The notes under the pieces were generated by a model. It saw only the letters and a list, made by a program, of their open reading frames with translations. It searched no databases and was not told where the DNA came from. Below, one piece after another: positions 1 through 9,676 of a stretch of 64,000 nt of DNA. Location: assembly GCF_000143885.2 (NCBI RefSeq), contig NC_018581.1, positions 1,922,001 to 1,986,000 on the forward strand, read 5' to 3'. Position numbers and translations under genes: made by a program. Source of the DNA: Gordonia sp. KTR9. Its GTDB lineage: Bacteria > Actinomycetota > Actinomycetes > Mycobacteriales > Mycobacteriaceae. Numbering within the stretch: position 1 is the stretch's first letter; each line of letters starts with the position of its first letter.

Positions 1-1473
1 CCATTGGGTGCCGCGGGGTACGACGACAGCACCGCCCAGGGCAGGAGTGCGACGGCGTCGGCGATCGCGGGGTACCAGAAGCGATGCGGCGCCGAGTCCG
101 ACATCGTGGTCGCCGGCTACTCACAGGGCGCCCGTGTCGCCGGCGACGTCCTCGCAGCCATCGGCAACGGCCGGAATGTCGACGAGGTCGTCGCGACCGA
201 CGAGAACGGCGAGGTCATGCTCGACGAGAACGGCGCTCCGGTCCTCGTCACCATCGATTCGGACGGGATCTCCGGCGAGCTCTACGCCGACCCTCGACAA
301 GCCGGTGACAAGACGGGGCGCGGCATCGAGCTGTCGTTGATCGGGATCATCCCCGGTCTGACGATGGCGGGGTCGCGAGGCGGGTCCGAGACCGACGGCG
401 GGTTCGGGGAGCTCGAGGGCAGGGTGGTGTCCGTGTGCATCGACGGCGATCCCATCTGTGATCTGCCGGACCCGATCCACGACCCGATCGGCGCCATCGA
501 CGGCCTCCTCGGCTACTTCACCAAGCACAACCTGTACCCGTTCCAGATGTATCGGGACCCGCGCACACCCGCCTGGAACGACGGGCGGAGCGTCCGATGC
601 GAGCCGGAGTCAGCGGTCTGTATGGTCGCCGCGGATTCCGCGTTCGCCGAACTCGTGCGGGACTGGGCGCGCGATGCCGGGTACGGCGGCGTCATTGGGG
701 ACTTCCTGTCCGGGCGTCCGACGATCGAGCTGCCGTACGGGATCGAACTCGCGAAGCTGCAGCCGGTGGTCAGGCTCGTGCAGGGTCTGCTGCCGCCGTT
801 GCCGAAACTCGGGTACGGCGCCTACCTACCGGACCTCTTCGTCTTCGAGGACATCCTCCAGGGGATTCTCACGCTGTCGCCGGCGCGGTTCGTCGACGGT
901 GCGACCGCACTGGCTGCGAGCCTCCGCAGCATCGTCTGGTTGCCGGTGAACTTCGTGCGGTACTGGGCGGGCGCGATCGTCGGGCCGGTGACACCGCGGG
1001 CCGGCACGGTCACGGTCCTCGCGGCGGATACGACGAGCCTGCGATCGTCCACGTTCGCACGGCTCGCGACCGCGACCGACGACGCCGCCGAGCCGGTTCG
1101 CGCCGGCTCGCCGACCGGGTCCGGTGCCCCGGCTGCACCGGTGACCGCGCAGCCCGGCCCGACCGATCCGGCTCCGGCGGTCGACCCGGCCGCCGATCCG
1201 TCCGGTGCGCCCGCCGACGCCTCCGGGAGCGACGAGCCCGGAGAGGAGCCCGCTCCGCCCTCGCGCGCCGACGAGGTTCCGGCCGCCACCGATCCGTCGG
1301 CGGACAACCCGACGGTGGACGATCCGTCAGCGGAGGACACCTCAGGAGACAACACCTCAGAACATGACACCTCGGGGGGCGAGACGTCGGGGAACGAGCC
1401 GGAGCCGTCCGGGCAGGGTGCCGGCGGGGAGCGCAGTGACCTCGAGGCCACGGGGTCCGAGGGCGGAGCCTGA
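1..1473 (+). CDS. PE-PPE/cutinase-like alpha/beta hydrolase, 5' truncated
   Basis: The reading frame is open from the window's left edge, so the N-terminus (probably with a signal peptide) is missing. The visible part has the nucleophile elbow GYSQGA (Ser codon at 121-123), then GDPICD and KHNLYPF further on, which are plausible Asp and His members of the catalytic triad in the PE-PPE/cutinase-like fold. This family comprises secreted or cell-surface esterases of mycolic-acid bacteria; the substrate is unknown here. From about position 1080 to the stop the protein becomes a disordered tail rich in Pro, Ala, Ser, Thr, Asp and Glu, ending in repeated DTSGD/DTSGG-like units. The family call is good; the biological role is inferred. 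Confidence 0.75.
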   Translation, partial: PLGAAGYDDSTAQGRSATASAIAGYQKRCGAESDIVVAGYSQGARVAGDVLAAIGNGRNVDEVVATDENGEVMLDENGAPVLVTIDSDGISGELYADPRQAGDKTGRGIELSLIGIIPGLTMAGSRGGSETDGGFGELEGRVVSVCIDGDPICDLPDPIHDPIGAIDGLLGYFTKHNLYPFQMYRDPRTPAWNDGRSVRCEPESAVCMVAADSAFAELVRDWARDAGYGGVIGDFLSGRPTIELPYGIELAKLQPVVRLVQGLLPPLPKLGYGAYLPDLFVFEDILQGILTLSPARFVDGATALAASLRSIVWLPVNFVRYWAGAIVGPVTPRAGTVTVLAADTTSLRSSTFARLATATDDAAEPVRAGSPTGSGAPAAPVTAQPGPTDPAPAVDPAADPSGAPADASGSDEPGEEPAPPSRADEVPAATDPSADNPTVDDPSAEDTSGDNTSEHDTSGGETSGNEPEPSGQGAGGERSDLEATGSEGGA

Positions 1474-1602
1474 CCCGCCGCTCGAAGCCACTGCGTGATT
1501 CGACGCCGGCCGGCGCCGGGACCACCTCGCGGGTATGGGCCTGTGAATGAACTCACCGGCGGGTGAGGAATCAGTGCCGGCCGGCCAGGGTTGGCATGAA
1601 CC

Positions 1603-2889
1603 GTGTCTGACGCTCTTTCGACCACCGATGCCCCGGCCGACGTCTCGCTGACGAATCGGTCCACCGCCCCGGAGGCCAACCCCGGGGGTACCGTCTCGGG
1701 CGGCGTGTCCCGGCGGGTGCGTCGCTGGACGATTCTCGCCCTCGCGCTGGGTGGTTTCGGGATCGGCACGACAGAGTTCGTCGCGATGGGGCTGCTGCCC
1801 AACATCGCCGGATCGCTGGGGGTGTCCGAACCGACTGCCGGACACGTCATCTCGGCATACGCGATGGGTGTGGTGGTGGGCGCTCCGCTGATCGCGGCGC
1901 TCACGGCGAGGATGTCGCGACGCACGCTGCTGATCGGACTGATGGTGGCGTTCACCGTGGGTAACCTGGCCACGGTCCTCGCGCCGGACTACGGACTGCT
2001 GCTGGTGGCGAGATTCGTGGCGGGCCTGCCGCACGGTGCCTACTTCGGCGTCGCGGCGCTGGTCGCCGCGCATCTCGCGGGTCCCCGGAATCGCGCCAAA
2101 GCCGTGGGCCAGGTGATGCTCGGGCTGTCCGTCGCCAATGTGTTCGGCGTGCCGGCTGCCGCCTGGCTGGGGGAGACGTTCGGCTGGCGGTCGGCGTTCG
2201 CGATCGTCGTCGCCATCGGAGTCGCCACCGTCATCGCGCTGATGCGTGCGCTGCCCGCGCTCACCGGGATGACGACCACCGACCCGCTCACCGAACTCGG
2301 TGCGTTGCGTCGTTCCCAGGTCTGGTTCACCCTCGTCATCGGAACCGTCGGGTTTGGCGGGATGTTCGCGTTCTACACATATCTCAACTCCGCGCTGACC
2401 ACCGATACCGGGCTGTCGGTCTCGGTCGTGCCATTCGCGCTCATGCTCTATGGATTGGGGATGGTGACCGGCAACTTCGTCGGCGGTTACGTCGCCGACC
2501 GCAGTGTGTCGGTGGCGATCCTCGGTGGACTCACGGCCAGCGCCATCTCTCTCGGCGCCTTCGCGACGCTGGCGCAGAATGCTTGGGCGGCATTGATTCT
2601 CACATACCTCGTGGCGCTCACCGGGTCGACGATGCTGCCTGCCCTGCAGACCAGACTGATGGACGTGGCCGCCGATGCGCAGACGCTGGCCGCGGCGTTG
2701 AACCACTCCGCCCTGAACATCGCCAACGCGGCCGGAGCCCTGCTCGGTGGTGTCGTGGTCGGCGCAGGCTACGGCTATCTCGCGCCGTCGGTCGTCGGGG
2801 TGTTGCTGGCGGTGGCAGGGATCGCGGTCACCGTCCTGGCCCTCGCCGCCTCCCGGCGCCAGGCACGACACCATCCCGTCGGGTCCTGA
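1603..2889 (+). CDS. MFS transporter, DHA1/AraJ-like efflux permease
   Basis: A 428-residue protein with about 12 hydrophobic segments, beginning near residue 42 after a short polar N-terminus. The segment GFGIGTTEFVAMGLLPNIA and the following loop with RMSRR match the DHA1 family of drug/sugar proton antiporters (AraJ, chloramphenicol-resistance type). The substrate cannot be read from sequence. The start is GTG at 1603; the ATG at 1595 is out of frame. It follows the PE-PPE gene by 129 bp and ends before a strong hairpin that separates it from the convergent bfr. Confidence 0.85.
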   Translation: MSDALSTTDAPADVSLTNRSTAPEANPGGTVSGGVSRRVRRWTILALALGGFGIGTTEFVAMGLLPNIAGSLGVSEPTAGHVISAYAMGVVVGAPLIAALTARMSRRTLLIGLMVAFTVGNLATVLAPDYGLLLVARFVAGLPHGAYFGVAALVAAHLAGPRNRAKAVGQVMLGLSVANVFGVPAAAWLGETFGWRSAFAIVVAIGVATVIALMRALPALTGMTTTDPLTELGALRRSQVWFTLVIGTVGFGGMFAFYTYLNSALTTDTGLSVSVVPFALMLYGLGMVTGNFVGGYVADRSVSVAILGGLTASAISLGAFATLAQNAWAALILTYLVALTGSTMLPALQTRLMDVAADAQTLAAALNHSALNIANAAGALLGGVVVGAGYGYLAPSVVGVLLAVAGIAVTVLALAASRRQARHHPVGS

Positions 2890-2916
2890 GCCGGAGCATG
2901 ACCGGCTCGACGACGA

Positions 2917-2951
2917 CGAGGGCCGACCGGGGAAGTCCCGGTCGGCCCTCG
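2917..2951. terminator. Bidirectional hairpin terminator between MFS gene and bfr
   Basis: A perfect 15-bp stem (CGAGGGCCGACCGGG and its complement) with a 5-nt GAAGT loop lies in the 81-bp gap between two convergent stop codons. There is no U-tract, as is usual in this GC-rich genome. Confidence 0.8.
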
Positions 2952-2970
2952 TGGTGTCGAGTGGGTGTGC

Positions 2971-3456
2971 TCAGCCGTTGGTCGGCGGGGTGGCGATCGT
3001 CTTCGACAGGTAGAGCTGTTCGCCGAGCTTGTTGATCAGCTCGAGTTGCGTCTCGAGGTAGTCGATGTGCTCTTCCTCGTCGGCGAGGATCTGCTCGAGC
3101 AGATTCGCGCTCGTGACGTCGCCTTTCGACCGGCACAGGGCGATGCCGGGCCGGAGTCGCTCCACGACCTCCACCTCGATCGCCATGTCGGATTCGAACT
3201 GCTCGCGAATCGACTGCCCGATACGCAGCGGCAGCAGGCGCTGGTAGTTGGGGAGCGCGTCGAGGAACAGGATTCGGTCGGTGAGGATCTCCGCGTGCGT
3301 CATCTCCTCGATCGACTCGGCCCGGGTCTTCGCCGCGATCTCGGTCAGACCCCAGCTCTGCTGCATCTTCGCGTGCAGAAAGTACTGATTGATCGCCGTG
3401 AGCTCACTGGTGAGCTGTTCGTTGAGCAGTTCGATGACCTCGTCGTCGCCACGCAT
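2971..3456 (-). CDS. bfr: Bacterioferritin (heme-containing iron-storage ferroxidase)
   Basis: The 161-residue protein has the standard family length. With ATG at 3456 all ferroxidase-centre ligands fall at canonical positions: Glu18, Glu51, His54, Glu94, Glu127 and His130, plus Met52 as the heme axial ligand. It therefore should form the 24-subunit cytosolic shell that oxidises Fe(II) and stores iron. The start is fixed by GGAGG seven nt upstream and by homology (MRGDDEVIELLNEQL); the frame extends 17 codons further upstream but without a ribosome site. The gene lies 101 bp downstream of bfd on the same strand, separated by a U-tract terminator. Confidence 0.96.
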   Translation of the reverse strand: MRGDDEVIELLNEQLTSELTAINQYFLHAKMQQSWGLTEIAAKTRAESIEEMTHAEILTDRILFLDALPNYQRLLPLRIGQSIREQFESDMAIEVEVVERLRPGIALCRSKGDVTSANLLEQILADEEEHIDYLETQLELINKLGEQLYLSKTIATPPTNG

Positions 3457-3505
3457 GGGTGAGCCTCCGGTTCGCCGTGAATGTCCGTTCGAACCGTAAC
3501 ACGAC

Positions 3506-3534
3506 AAAAACCCCCGCGCGCGGTCTCGCGCGAG
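3506..3534 (-). terminator. Rho-independent terminator with U-tract downstream of bfd
   Basis: On the minus strand, CGCGCG-AGAC-CGCGCG forms a hairpin followed by GGGGGTTTTT. It lies just after the bfd stop and before bfr, so the two iron genes are probably separate transcription units. A U-tract is rare in this window. Confidence 0.7.
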
Positions 3535-3557
3535 GTTCGTCGGTTTCCTGTGTCAGG

Positions 3558-3740
3558 TCATGCAGCGGTCGTCGCGGTTGACGCCCTTTCGCTCAGGATG
3601 TCGTGCAGTTGGTCCAGGCAGGTTCCGCAGCCTTCGCCTGCGCCACATCGGTCGCTGATCGCATCGACGGTGTACGCACCTGCGTCGCAGTGTGCGTGAA
3701 CCTCGTCGACCGTCACGGCGCGGCATATGCAAACGAACAT
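3558..3740 (-). CDS. bfd: Bacterioferritin-associated ferredoxin, [2Fe-2S]
   Basis: The 60-residue protein begins MFVCICRAVT and ends the cluster motif with CGAGEGCGTC, giving the four cysteines (CxC and CxxC, with an extra Cys between) of the BFD-like [2Fe-2S] family. In E. coli and Pseudomonas, Bfd reduces the bacterioferritin core so that iron is released. I chose ATG 3740 over ATG 3758 because AAGGTGAG precedes it and the length then matches known Bfd proteins (60-64 aa). It lies directly upstream of bfr on the same strand, and two IdeR-like boxes occupy its promoter, consistent with expression under iron starvation. Confidence 0.9.
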   Translation of the reverse strand: MFVCICRAVTVDEVHAHCDAGAYTVDAISDRCGAGEGCGTCLDQLHDILSERASTATTAA

Positions 3741-3765
3741 CTTCGGACTCACCTTCATGCCTGGA

Positions 3766-3784
3766 TTAGGTAATGCTTACATAC
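3766..3784 (-). promoter_or_regulatory. IdeR/DtxR-like iron box 1 upstream of bfd
   Basis: The 19-mer TTAGGTAATGCTTACATAC matches the IdeR consensus TTAGGTTAGGCTAACCTAA at 14 of 19 positions. It lies 25 bp upstream of the bfd start and overlaps a plausible -10 (TAAGCA, 17 bp after TTGTGC on the minus strand), a position suited to repression when iron is plentiful. Confidence 0.6.
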
Positions 3785-3799
3785 CTTGGGTGGTACGCA

Positions 3800-3818
3800 C
3801 AAGGGTTGCCTTACCTTT
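3800..3818 (-). promoter_or_regulatory. IdeR/DtxR-like iron box 2 upstream of bfd
   Basis: Read on the minus strand, AAAGGTAAGGCAACCCTTG matches the IdeR consensus at 12 of 19 positions, with the core GGTAAGGC well kept. It is 15 bp upstream of box 1, so tandem binding of two dimers is possible. It is weaker than box 1. Confidence 0.45.
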
Positions 3819-3885
3819 ATTTTTCTCTGGGGTCGCCGATCGCCGGGGCACGGGTTGTCGGATCCCGTCAGTAGGATGTGGCCCC

Positions 3886-5801
<1,916 letters not shown>

Positions 5802-5875
5802 GACCGGACCCGCAGGACGCCTGCACGGGATGTTGACAGGGACGCCTGTCCCGCGCTCCGACGAGGAAGGCACGC

Positions 5876-6976
5876 ATGACCTCCGCGCCAGGCACGGCGA
5901 AATCACCGGCAGACACCGCGAAGTCGGCTGTGGACAAAGGGAAGTCGACCGTGGAGAAGGGCAAGTCGGCCTTCGCTGCGGCGCGCGAGAAGTGGCCGGC
6001 CGTCGAGCATCTGGTGCAGACCGTCGAACGGTACAACGACCGGCGCGGGAATGTGTATGCCGCGGCCATCAGCTTCAACGGCATCCTGGCGCTCGTCCCC
6101 ATCATCATGGTGGTGTTCTCGATCGCGGCGTTCGTGCTCGCCAACCAGCCCCAGCTGCTCGAGGACCTGCAGAAGGCCGTTGTGGAGGCCGCGCCCGGCA
6201 AGATGGGTGAGCAGCTCAGTGAGGTCATCGACTCGGCGATCGCCTCACGCGCAGCGGTCGGGATCGTCGGTCTGATCGGTGCCGCCTTCACGGGGATCGG
6301 GTGGATCTCCGGCGTCCGGGTGGCCTTCACCGAGATGTACGGGGGTCGCGTCGACCGCAACCCGGTGCTGTCGAAGGTGTGGGATCTCCTCACGTTCGCT
6401 CTACTGGGCCTGGCCTTCGCGGCGACCATGGGCCTGACCACCCTCGGCAACAGCGGACTCACCACCACGATGCTGTCCTGGGTTGGACTCGACGACGCGT
6501 CGTGGGCGCCGATCGTGGTGCGGGCGGTCGCCATCGTCGTATCCGTGTTCGCCAGCTGGCTGCTCTTCACCTTCGTACTCGCGCGGCTGCCGCTGGTGCC
6601 GTTGCCGATGACGCATGCCATGAAGGCCGGCCTGGTCACCGCGATCGCATTCGAACTCATGAAATCGCTTGGCGGACTGTATCTTCAATCGGTGCTCGGG
6701 TCGCCGGCCGGAGTTGCGTTCGGTCCGATCTTCGGTGTCTTCGTCTTCGCCTACCTGGCTTCGCGCATCGTGCTGTACGCCAGCGCGTGGTGTGCCACCG
6801 ACCCGATCAACAGCCGCTACCAGGTGGTCGAAGAGCCCGACGCCGCACTCCACCGGCCGGTGGTGATCTCGCCGACCGTGGAGGTGAACCCGACGCCCCG
6901 GGCGGGTGCACTCGCGGCGGCTGCCGGAGTGGGCGCGGCAGCAGCCGCTCTGGTCGGCGTCCTCCGGCGACGGTGA
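5876..6976 (+). CDS. YihY/YhjD/BrkB-family inner-membrane protein
   Basis: A 366-residue protein with about six membrane segments between residues 60 and 310 and the family pattern (AAAISFNGILALVPIIMVVF near residue 62; later FGPIFGVFVFAYLASRIVLY). The biochemical function of this family is unsettled; it was once wrongly called RNase BN. The cytosolic N-terminus carries repeated Lys-rich units (DTAKSAVDKGKS, VEKGKSAF) and the C-terminus ends in an Ala-rich helix and RRR. It follows trpS by 74 bp on the same strand. The family call is secure; the function is unknown. Confidence 0.85.
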   Translation: MTSAPGTAKSPADTAKSAVDKGKSTVEKGKSAFAAAREKWPAVEHLVQTVERYNDRRGNVYAAAISFNGILALVPIIMVVFSIAAFVLANQPQLLEDLQKAVVEAAPGKMGEQLSEVIDSAIASRAAVGIVGLIGAAFTGIGWISGVRVAFTEMYGGRVDRNPVLSKVWDLLTFALLGLAFAATMGLTTLGNSGLTTTMLSWVGLDDASWAPIVVRAVAIVVSVFASWLLFTFVLARLPLVPLPMTHAMKAGLVTAIAFELMKSLGGLYLQSVLGSPAGVAFGPIFGVFVFAYLASRIVLYASAWCATDPINSRYQVVEEPDAALHRPVVISPTVEVNPTPRAGALAAAAGVGAAAAALVGVLRRR

Positions 6977-7013
6977 CGCACGGGACCGTTGGAGCGGGGT
7001 CGCTCGTGGGGGC

Positions 7014-8303
7014 TCAGCGCCGACCGGACAGCCGCAGCCCGAGGAGCAGCAGGACGACCGCCACCAACGCGGCCACGAGGCCGATGAGGATCTGGACCGA
7101 GGTCGACGACGCCTGATCGGAACCCGTTGCCGCGGCCCGATTCTCGCTCTGCGGCGGTGACGGTGCCGACGACACGACGGGTGTGTCGGCCGACGGTGAG
7201 ACGAGGCGGCCCACCGAGATGGCGGGGTCGGTCCGGAAGCCGTAGTCGAACATCGCTTCGGCCTGATCCCAGTACAGGTCGCCGTCGACGGACAGACCGA
7301 ACATCTGCACGATGATCACCGTCCGGCCGTCCCGCTCGGCCGCGCCCACGAACGTCTTGCGCGCGTCGTCGGTGTAGCCGGTCTTACCGCCGATGATCCC
7401 CGGGTACCCGTCGATGAGAAGGCGGTTGGTGCTGTACATGTCGTAGGGCGGATGGTCCTTGTCACCCGGTACGTCCGGGCGCCGCGGATACCCCGGGAAG
7501 CGGAACGTGCGCATCGCGATCAACTCGCGGAAGGTCGGTTCGGCGAGAGCAGCCCGGAAGAACAGCGCGAGGTCATAGGGCGACGACGACATCCCGGCAG
7601 CGTCGAGTCCGGACGGGCTCGCGGCCCGCGTGTCGTGCGCGCCCAGCAGTTTCGCCCGATCGTTCATCTTCTCGAGAGCGGCGTCGACGCCGCCGAGCTC
7701 ACGCGCCAGCGCATTGGCGCAGTCGTTACCCGAGACCAGTAGGAGACCCGTGAGCAGGTCACGGACGGTGTAGATGCCGCCGGGCCCCATGCCGCAGGAG
7801 TCGCCCTCGGTACTCCAGTCCTCGGCGGTCGGCACGACGTGTGCGGCGAGGTCGAGTTCGTCGAGGACGACGAGTGCGAGCAGCACCTTGATCGTCGACG
7901 CCGGCCGGTAACGGCCGTGGGGGTCCTTGGCGGCGATGACCCGCCCGGACTCGAGGTCGGCGATCAGCCAGCCCGCCGAGGTCAGGCGCGGCGGAACAGG
8001 GCCGGCGGCCGGGTCGGCGATGACGCCGCAACCGGCCAGCGCGTCACCTCCGAGGGTCGGGGTCGGAACCGGGAGGGGAGTAGGGGTCGCCGATCCAGGT
8101 GCGACGACCTCGGATTCGTCGACGGCGGGCGGCGTCGCGACCTTGTGCGGACAGTGATCGGTGACCGGGGTGGTGACCACAGGCGGCGGGGTCGGGAGCG
8201 GGACGGCGACCGCCGGGCCGGTGCGCGCGAGCATGCCGAGGACCCCGAAGGTCAGCACGGCGACGAGCGCGCACGCGGTGCGACGAGTCCACGTCGAGGT
8301 CAT
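7014..8303 (-). CDS. dacB: D-alanyl-D-alanine carboxypeptidase (penicillin-binding protein, DacB type)
   Basis: A 429-residue serine peptidase that trims the terminal D-Ala of peptidoglycan stem peptides outside the membrane. It has an N-terminal signal segment (residues 8-34), a Pro/Thr-rich linker, then the SxxK motif as STIK, the SGN triad, and KTG in GGKTGYTDD. A single hydrophobic helix near the C-terminus (VQILIGLVAALVAVVLLLLG) followed by RLSGRR should anchor it. ATG 8303 is preferred over GTG 8312 because TAACGT lies exactly 7 nt upstream, the leaderless pattern. It lies 10 bp downstream of the amidotransferase gene. Confidence 0.92.
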   Translation of the reverse strand: MTSTWTRRTACALVAVLTFGVLGMLARTGPAVAVPLPTPPPVVTTPVTDHCPHKVATPPAVDESEVVAPGSATPTPLPVPTPTLGGDALAGCGVIADPAAGPVPPRLTSAGWLIADLESGRVIAAKDPHGRYRPASTIKVLLALVVLDELDLAAHVVPTAEDWSTEGDSCGMGPGGIYTVRDLLTGLLLVSGNDCANALARELGGVDAALEKMNDRAKLLGAHDTRAASPSGLDAAGMSSSPYDLALFFRAALAEPTFRELIAMRTFRFPGYPRRPDVPGDKDHPPYDMYSTNRLLIDGYPGIIGGKTGYTDDARKTFVGAAERDGRTVIIVQMFGLSVDGDLYWDQAEAMFDYGFRTDPAISVGRLVSPSADTPVVSSAPSPPQSENRAAATGSDQASSTSVQILIGLVAALVAVVLLLLGLRLSGRR

Positions 8304-8310
8304 CGGCCGC

Positions 8311-8316
8311 ACGTTA
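8311..8316 (-). promoter_or_regulatory. -10 box (TAACGT) of a probable leaderless dacB promoter
   Basis: TAACGT on the minus strand ends 7 nt before ATG 8303. This spacing puts the transcription start at the A of the start codon, and it decides between the two candidate dacB starts. Confidence 0.5.
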
Positions 8317-9093
8317 CCAGCGGGATCGCCCGTGGCCGACGACCTCGCGCAACCACCGCCGCATCACCGCATCCGCCATCGGCGCGGTGATGCCCTCGGC
8401 CGCCGCCGCGTCGCCGGGGAAACGATCGGTGGCGGATTCGCCCAGGACCCCGGCGACCGCGGACCGTGAATCCGGGTGTGACAGCCAGTCGGTGACGAGA
8501 TCGCCGCCGGCCTCGAGATGGAACTGCACGCCATAGCAGTTGTCCACGCGGAACAGCTGATTGACGCAGGATTCCGACGACGCGAGCAGGGTCGCACCGG
8601 GTGGCAGGACGACGGTGTCGAAATGCCATTGCACGGTGTCGATCTCGCGGGGTGTGGGTGCCGTGGCCGCACCACCCCAGACCGGGTCGGCCATCCCCGC
8701 ATCGGTGAGGCTCACCCGGTGCACGCCGAGTTCCGGTGTGTCACTGGTGTACACCTCCCCACCCAGAGCCGCCGCCAGCATCTGCGCACCCAGGCAGACG
8801 CCCCAGATGGGCATACCTCGGTCACTGGCTCGACGGAGCAGGTCGAGCTCGTCGCCGATCCATGGGATGCGGTCGGCGTCACCCACTCCCATCGCGCCGC
8901 CGAGAACGACGATGGCGTCGAAGTCGGTCAGGTCGATCGACGCGGAATCGCGCCAGATCCGCAGGGTCGTCGTCTCGGCGGTGTCGTCCAACGCGGGACC
9001 GTACGCGCCCGGCGGCTCGGATTCCGCGTGCCGGATCTCCAGGACCCGCGGTCGCTGCGGCGAGGACCCGGCCTGCTCTGTTCTGGTGCTCAT
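8314..9093 (-). CDS. Class I glutamine amidotransferase (GMP-synthase-like domain protein)
   Basis: A 259-residue stand-alone amidotransferase domain. The nucleophile is the Cys in WGVCLGAQML, the catalytic His is in GVQFHLEAGGD, and the oxyanion strand IVVLGGAMGV is kept. Such proteins (YfeJ/GuaA-like) remove ammonia from glutamine or hydrolyse gamma-glutamyl bonds; the acceptor is unknown. The start is ATG 9093, with TACGCT 9 nt upstream; the upstream open frame shows no homology. It precedes dacB on the same strand. Confidence 0.82.
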   Translation of the reverse strand: MSTRTEQAGSSPQRPRVLEIRHAESEPPGAYGPALDDTAETTTLRIWRDSASIDLTDFDAIVVLGGAMGVGDADRIPWIGDELDLLRRASDRGMPIWGVCLGAQMLAAALGGEVYTSDTPELGVHRVSLTDAGMADPVWGGAATAPTPREIDTVQWHFDTVVLPPGATLLASSESCVNQLFRVDNCYGVQFHLEAGGDLVTDWLSHPDSRSAVAGVLGESATDRFPGDAAAAEGITAPMADAVMRRWLREVVGHGRSRW

Positions 9094-9163
9094 GACGTGG
9101 CAAGCGTACGGTTCCGGCGGCCATTCCTCTCGTCGACGCGGTGCCGGAGTGAACCGGCCGGGA

Positions 9164-9562
9164 TCAACCCGTGCGGCACGAACTCGTGGGGCGGGGGCCG
9201 TGTGCGGTGTGGTCGGCGACCATCTTGCCGTCGACCCGGATCTCGCACCGCGCGAGACGCCCGCCGGACTGGAAGAGGGCATCGAGCGGAAGATCGCCCG
9301 CGAGTCGGGTGTACACCAGGGACGCCGACCAGTTCCCGTGCGAATCATGTTGCGTCAGTGGTACATCGGTCTGCGTGCGCAACCGTCCGTCCGCGTCGGT
9401 CCAGGCTGCCGCGCCGTTGTGCTGCCGGTCGGAGGTCAACGTGATCGTGATCCGTTGGGTCTGGGTGGTGGGCGCTGCCGCAGCCGGTGCAAAGATCAGG
9501 AGGCACGCGAGCACACTCACCGCGAACGTCAACAGCAGCCGGAACAGCAGGGTGCGGGCCAT
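9164..9562 (-). CDS. Small secreted protein, MmpS-like
   Basis: A 132-residue protein with a clear signal peptide (hydrophobic residues 6-29, Ala-Pro cleavage region near 30). The mature part is short and beta-rich and ends with CEIRVDGKMVAD...SSC. That spacing of two cysteines around a VDGK turn resembles the C-terminal domain of MmpS accessory proteins. No MmpL gene is adjacent, so if it is MmpS-like it is an orphan. A good ribosome site (ACGGAG) precedes ATG 9562. The MmpS assignment is an inference from pattern only. Confidence 0.6.
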   Translation of the reverse strand: MARTLLFRLLLTFAVSVLACLLIFAPAAAAPTTQTQRITITLTSDRQHNGAAAWTDADGRLRTQTDVPLTQHDSHGNWSASLVYTRLAGDLPLDALFQSGGRLARCEIRVDGKMVADHTAHGPRPTSSCRTG

Positions 9563-9676
9563 GGAAACTCCGTTTCGGTGGACGAGCGCCGGTCGACGGC
9601 GACCAGCCGGTCGCCTTCGGTCTCTCTTCGACGCATCGAGCGGCTGATCGGTTCCCTCGGATAGTCGGATGCGTCG

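Noticed and set aside
1357..2874. A 505-codon open frame on the minus strand opposite the MFS gene
   Set aside because: It is Arg/His/Gln-rich with no motif, and the plus strand encodes a clear transporter. It is a GC-driven antisense shadow.
3727..3885. N-terminal extension of xthA
   Set aside because: It overlaps the bfd promoter and iron boxes. Conserved sequence starts at GTG 3886.
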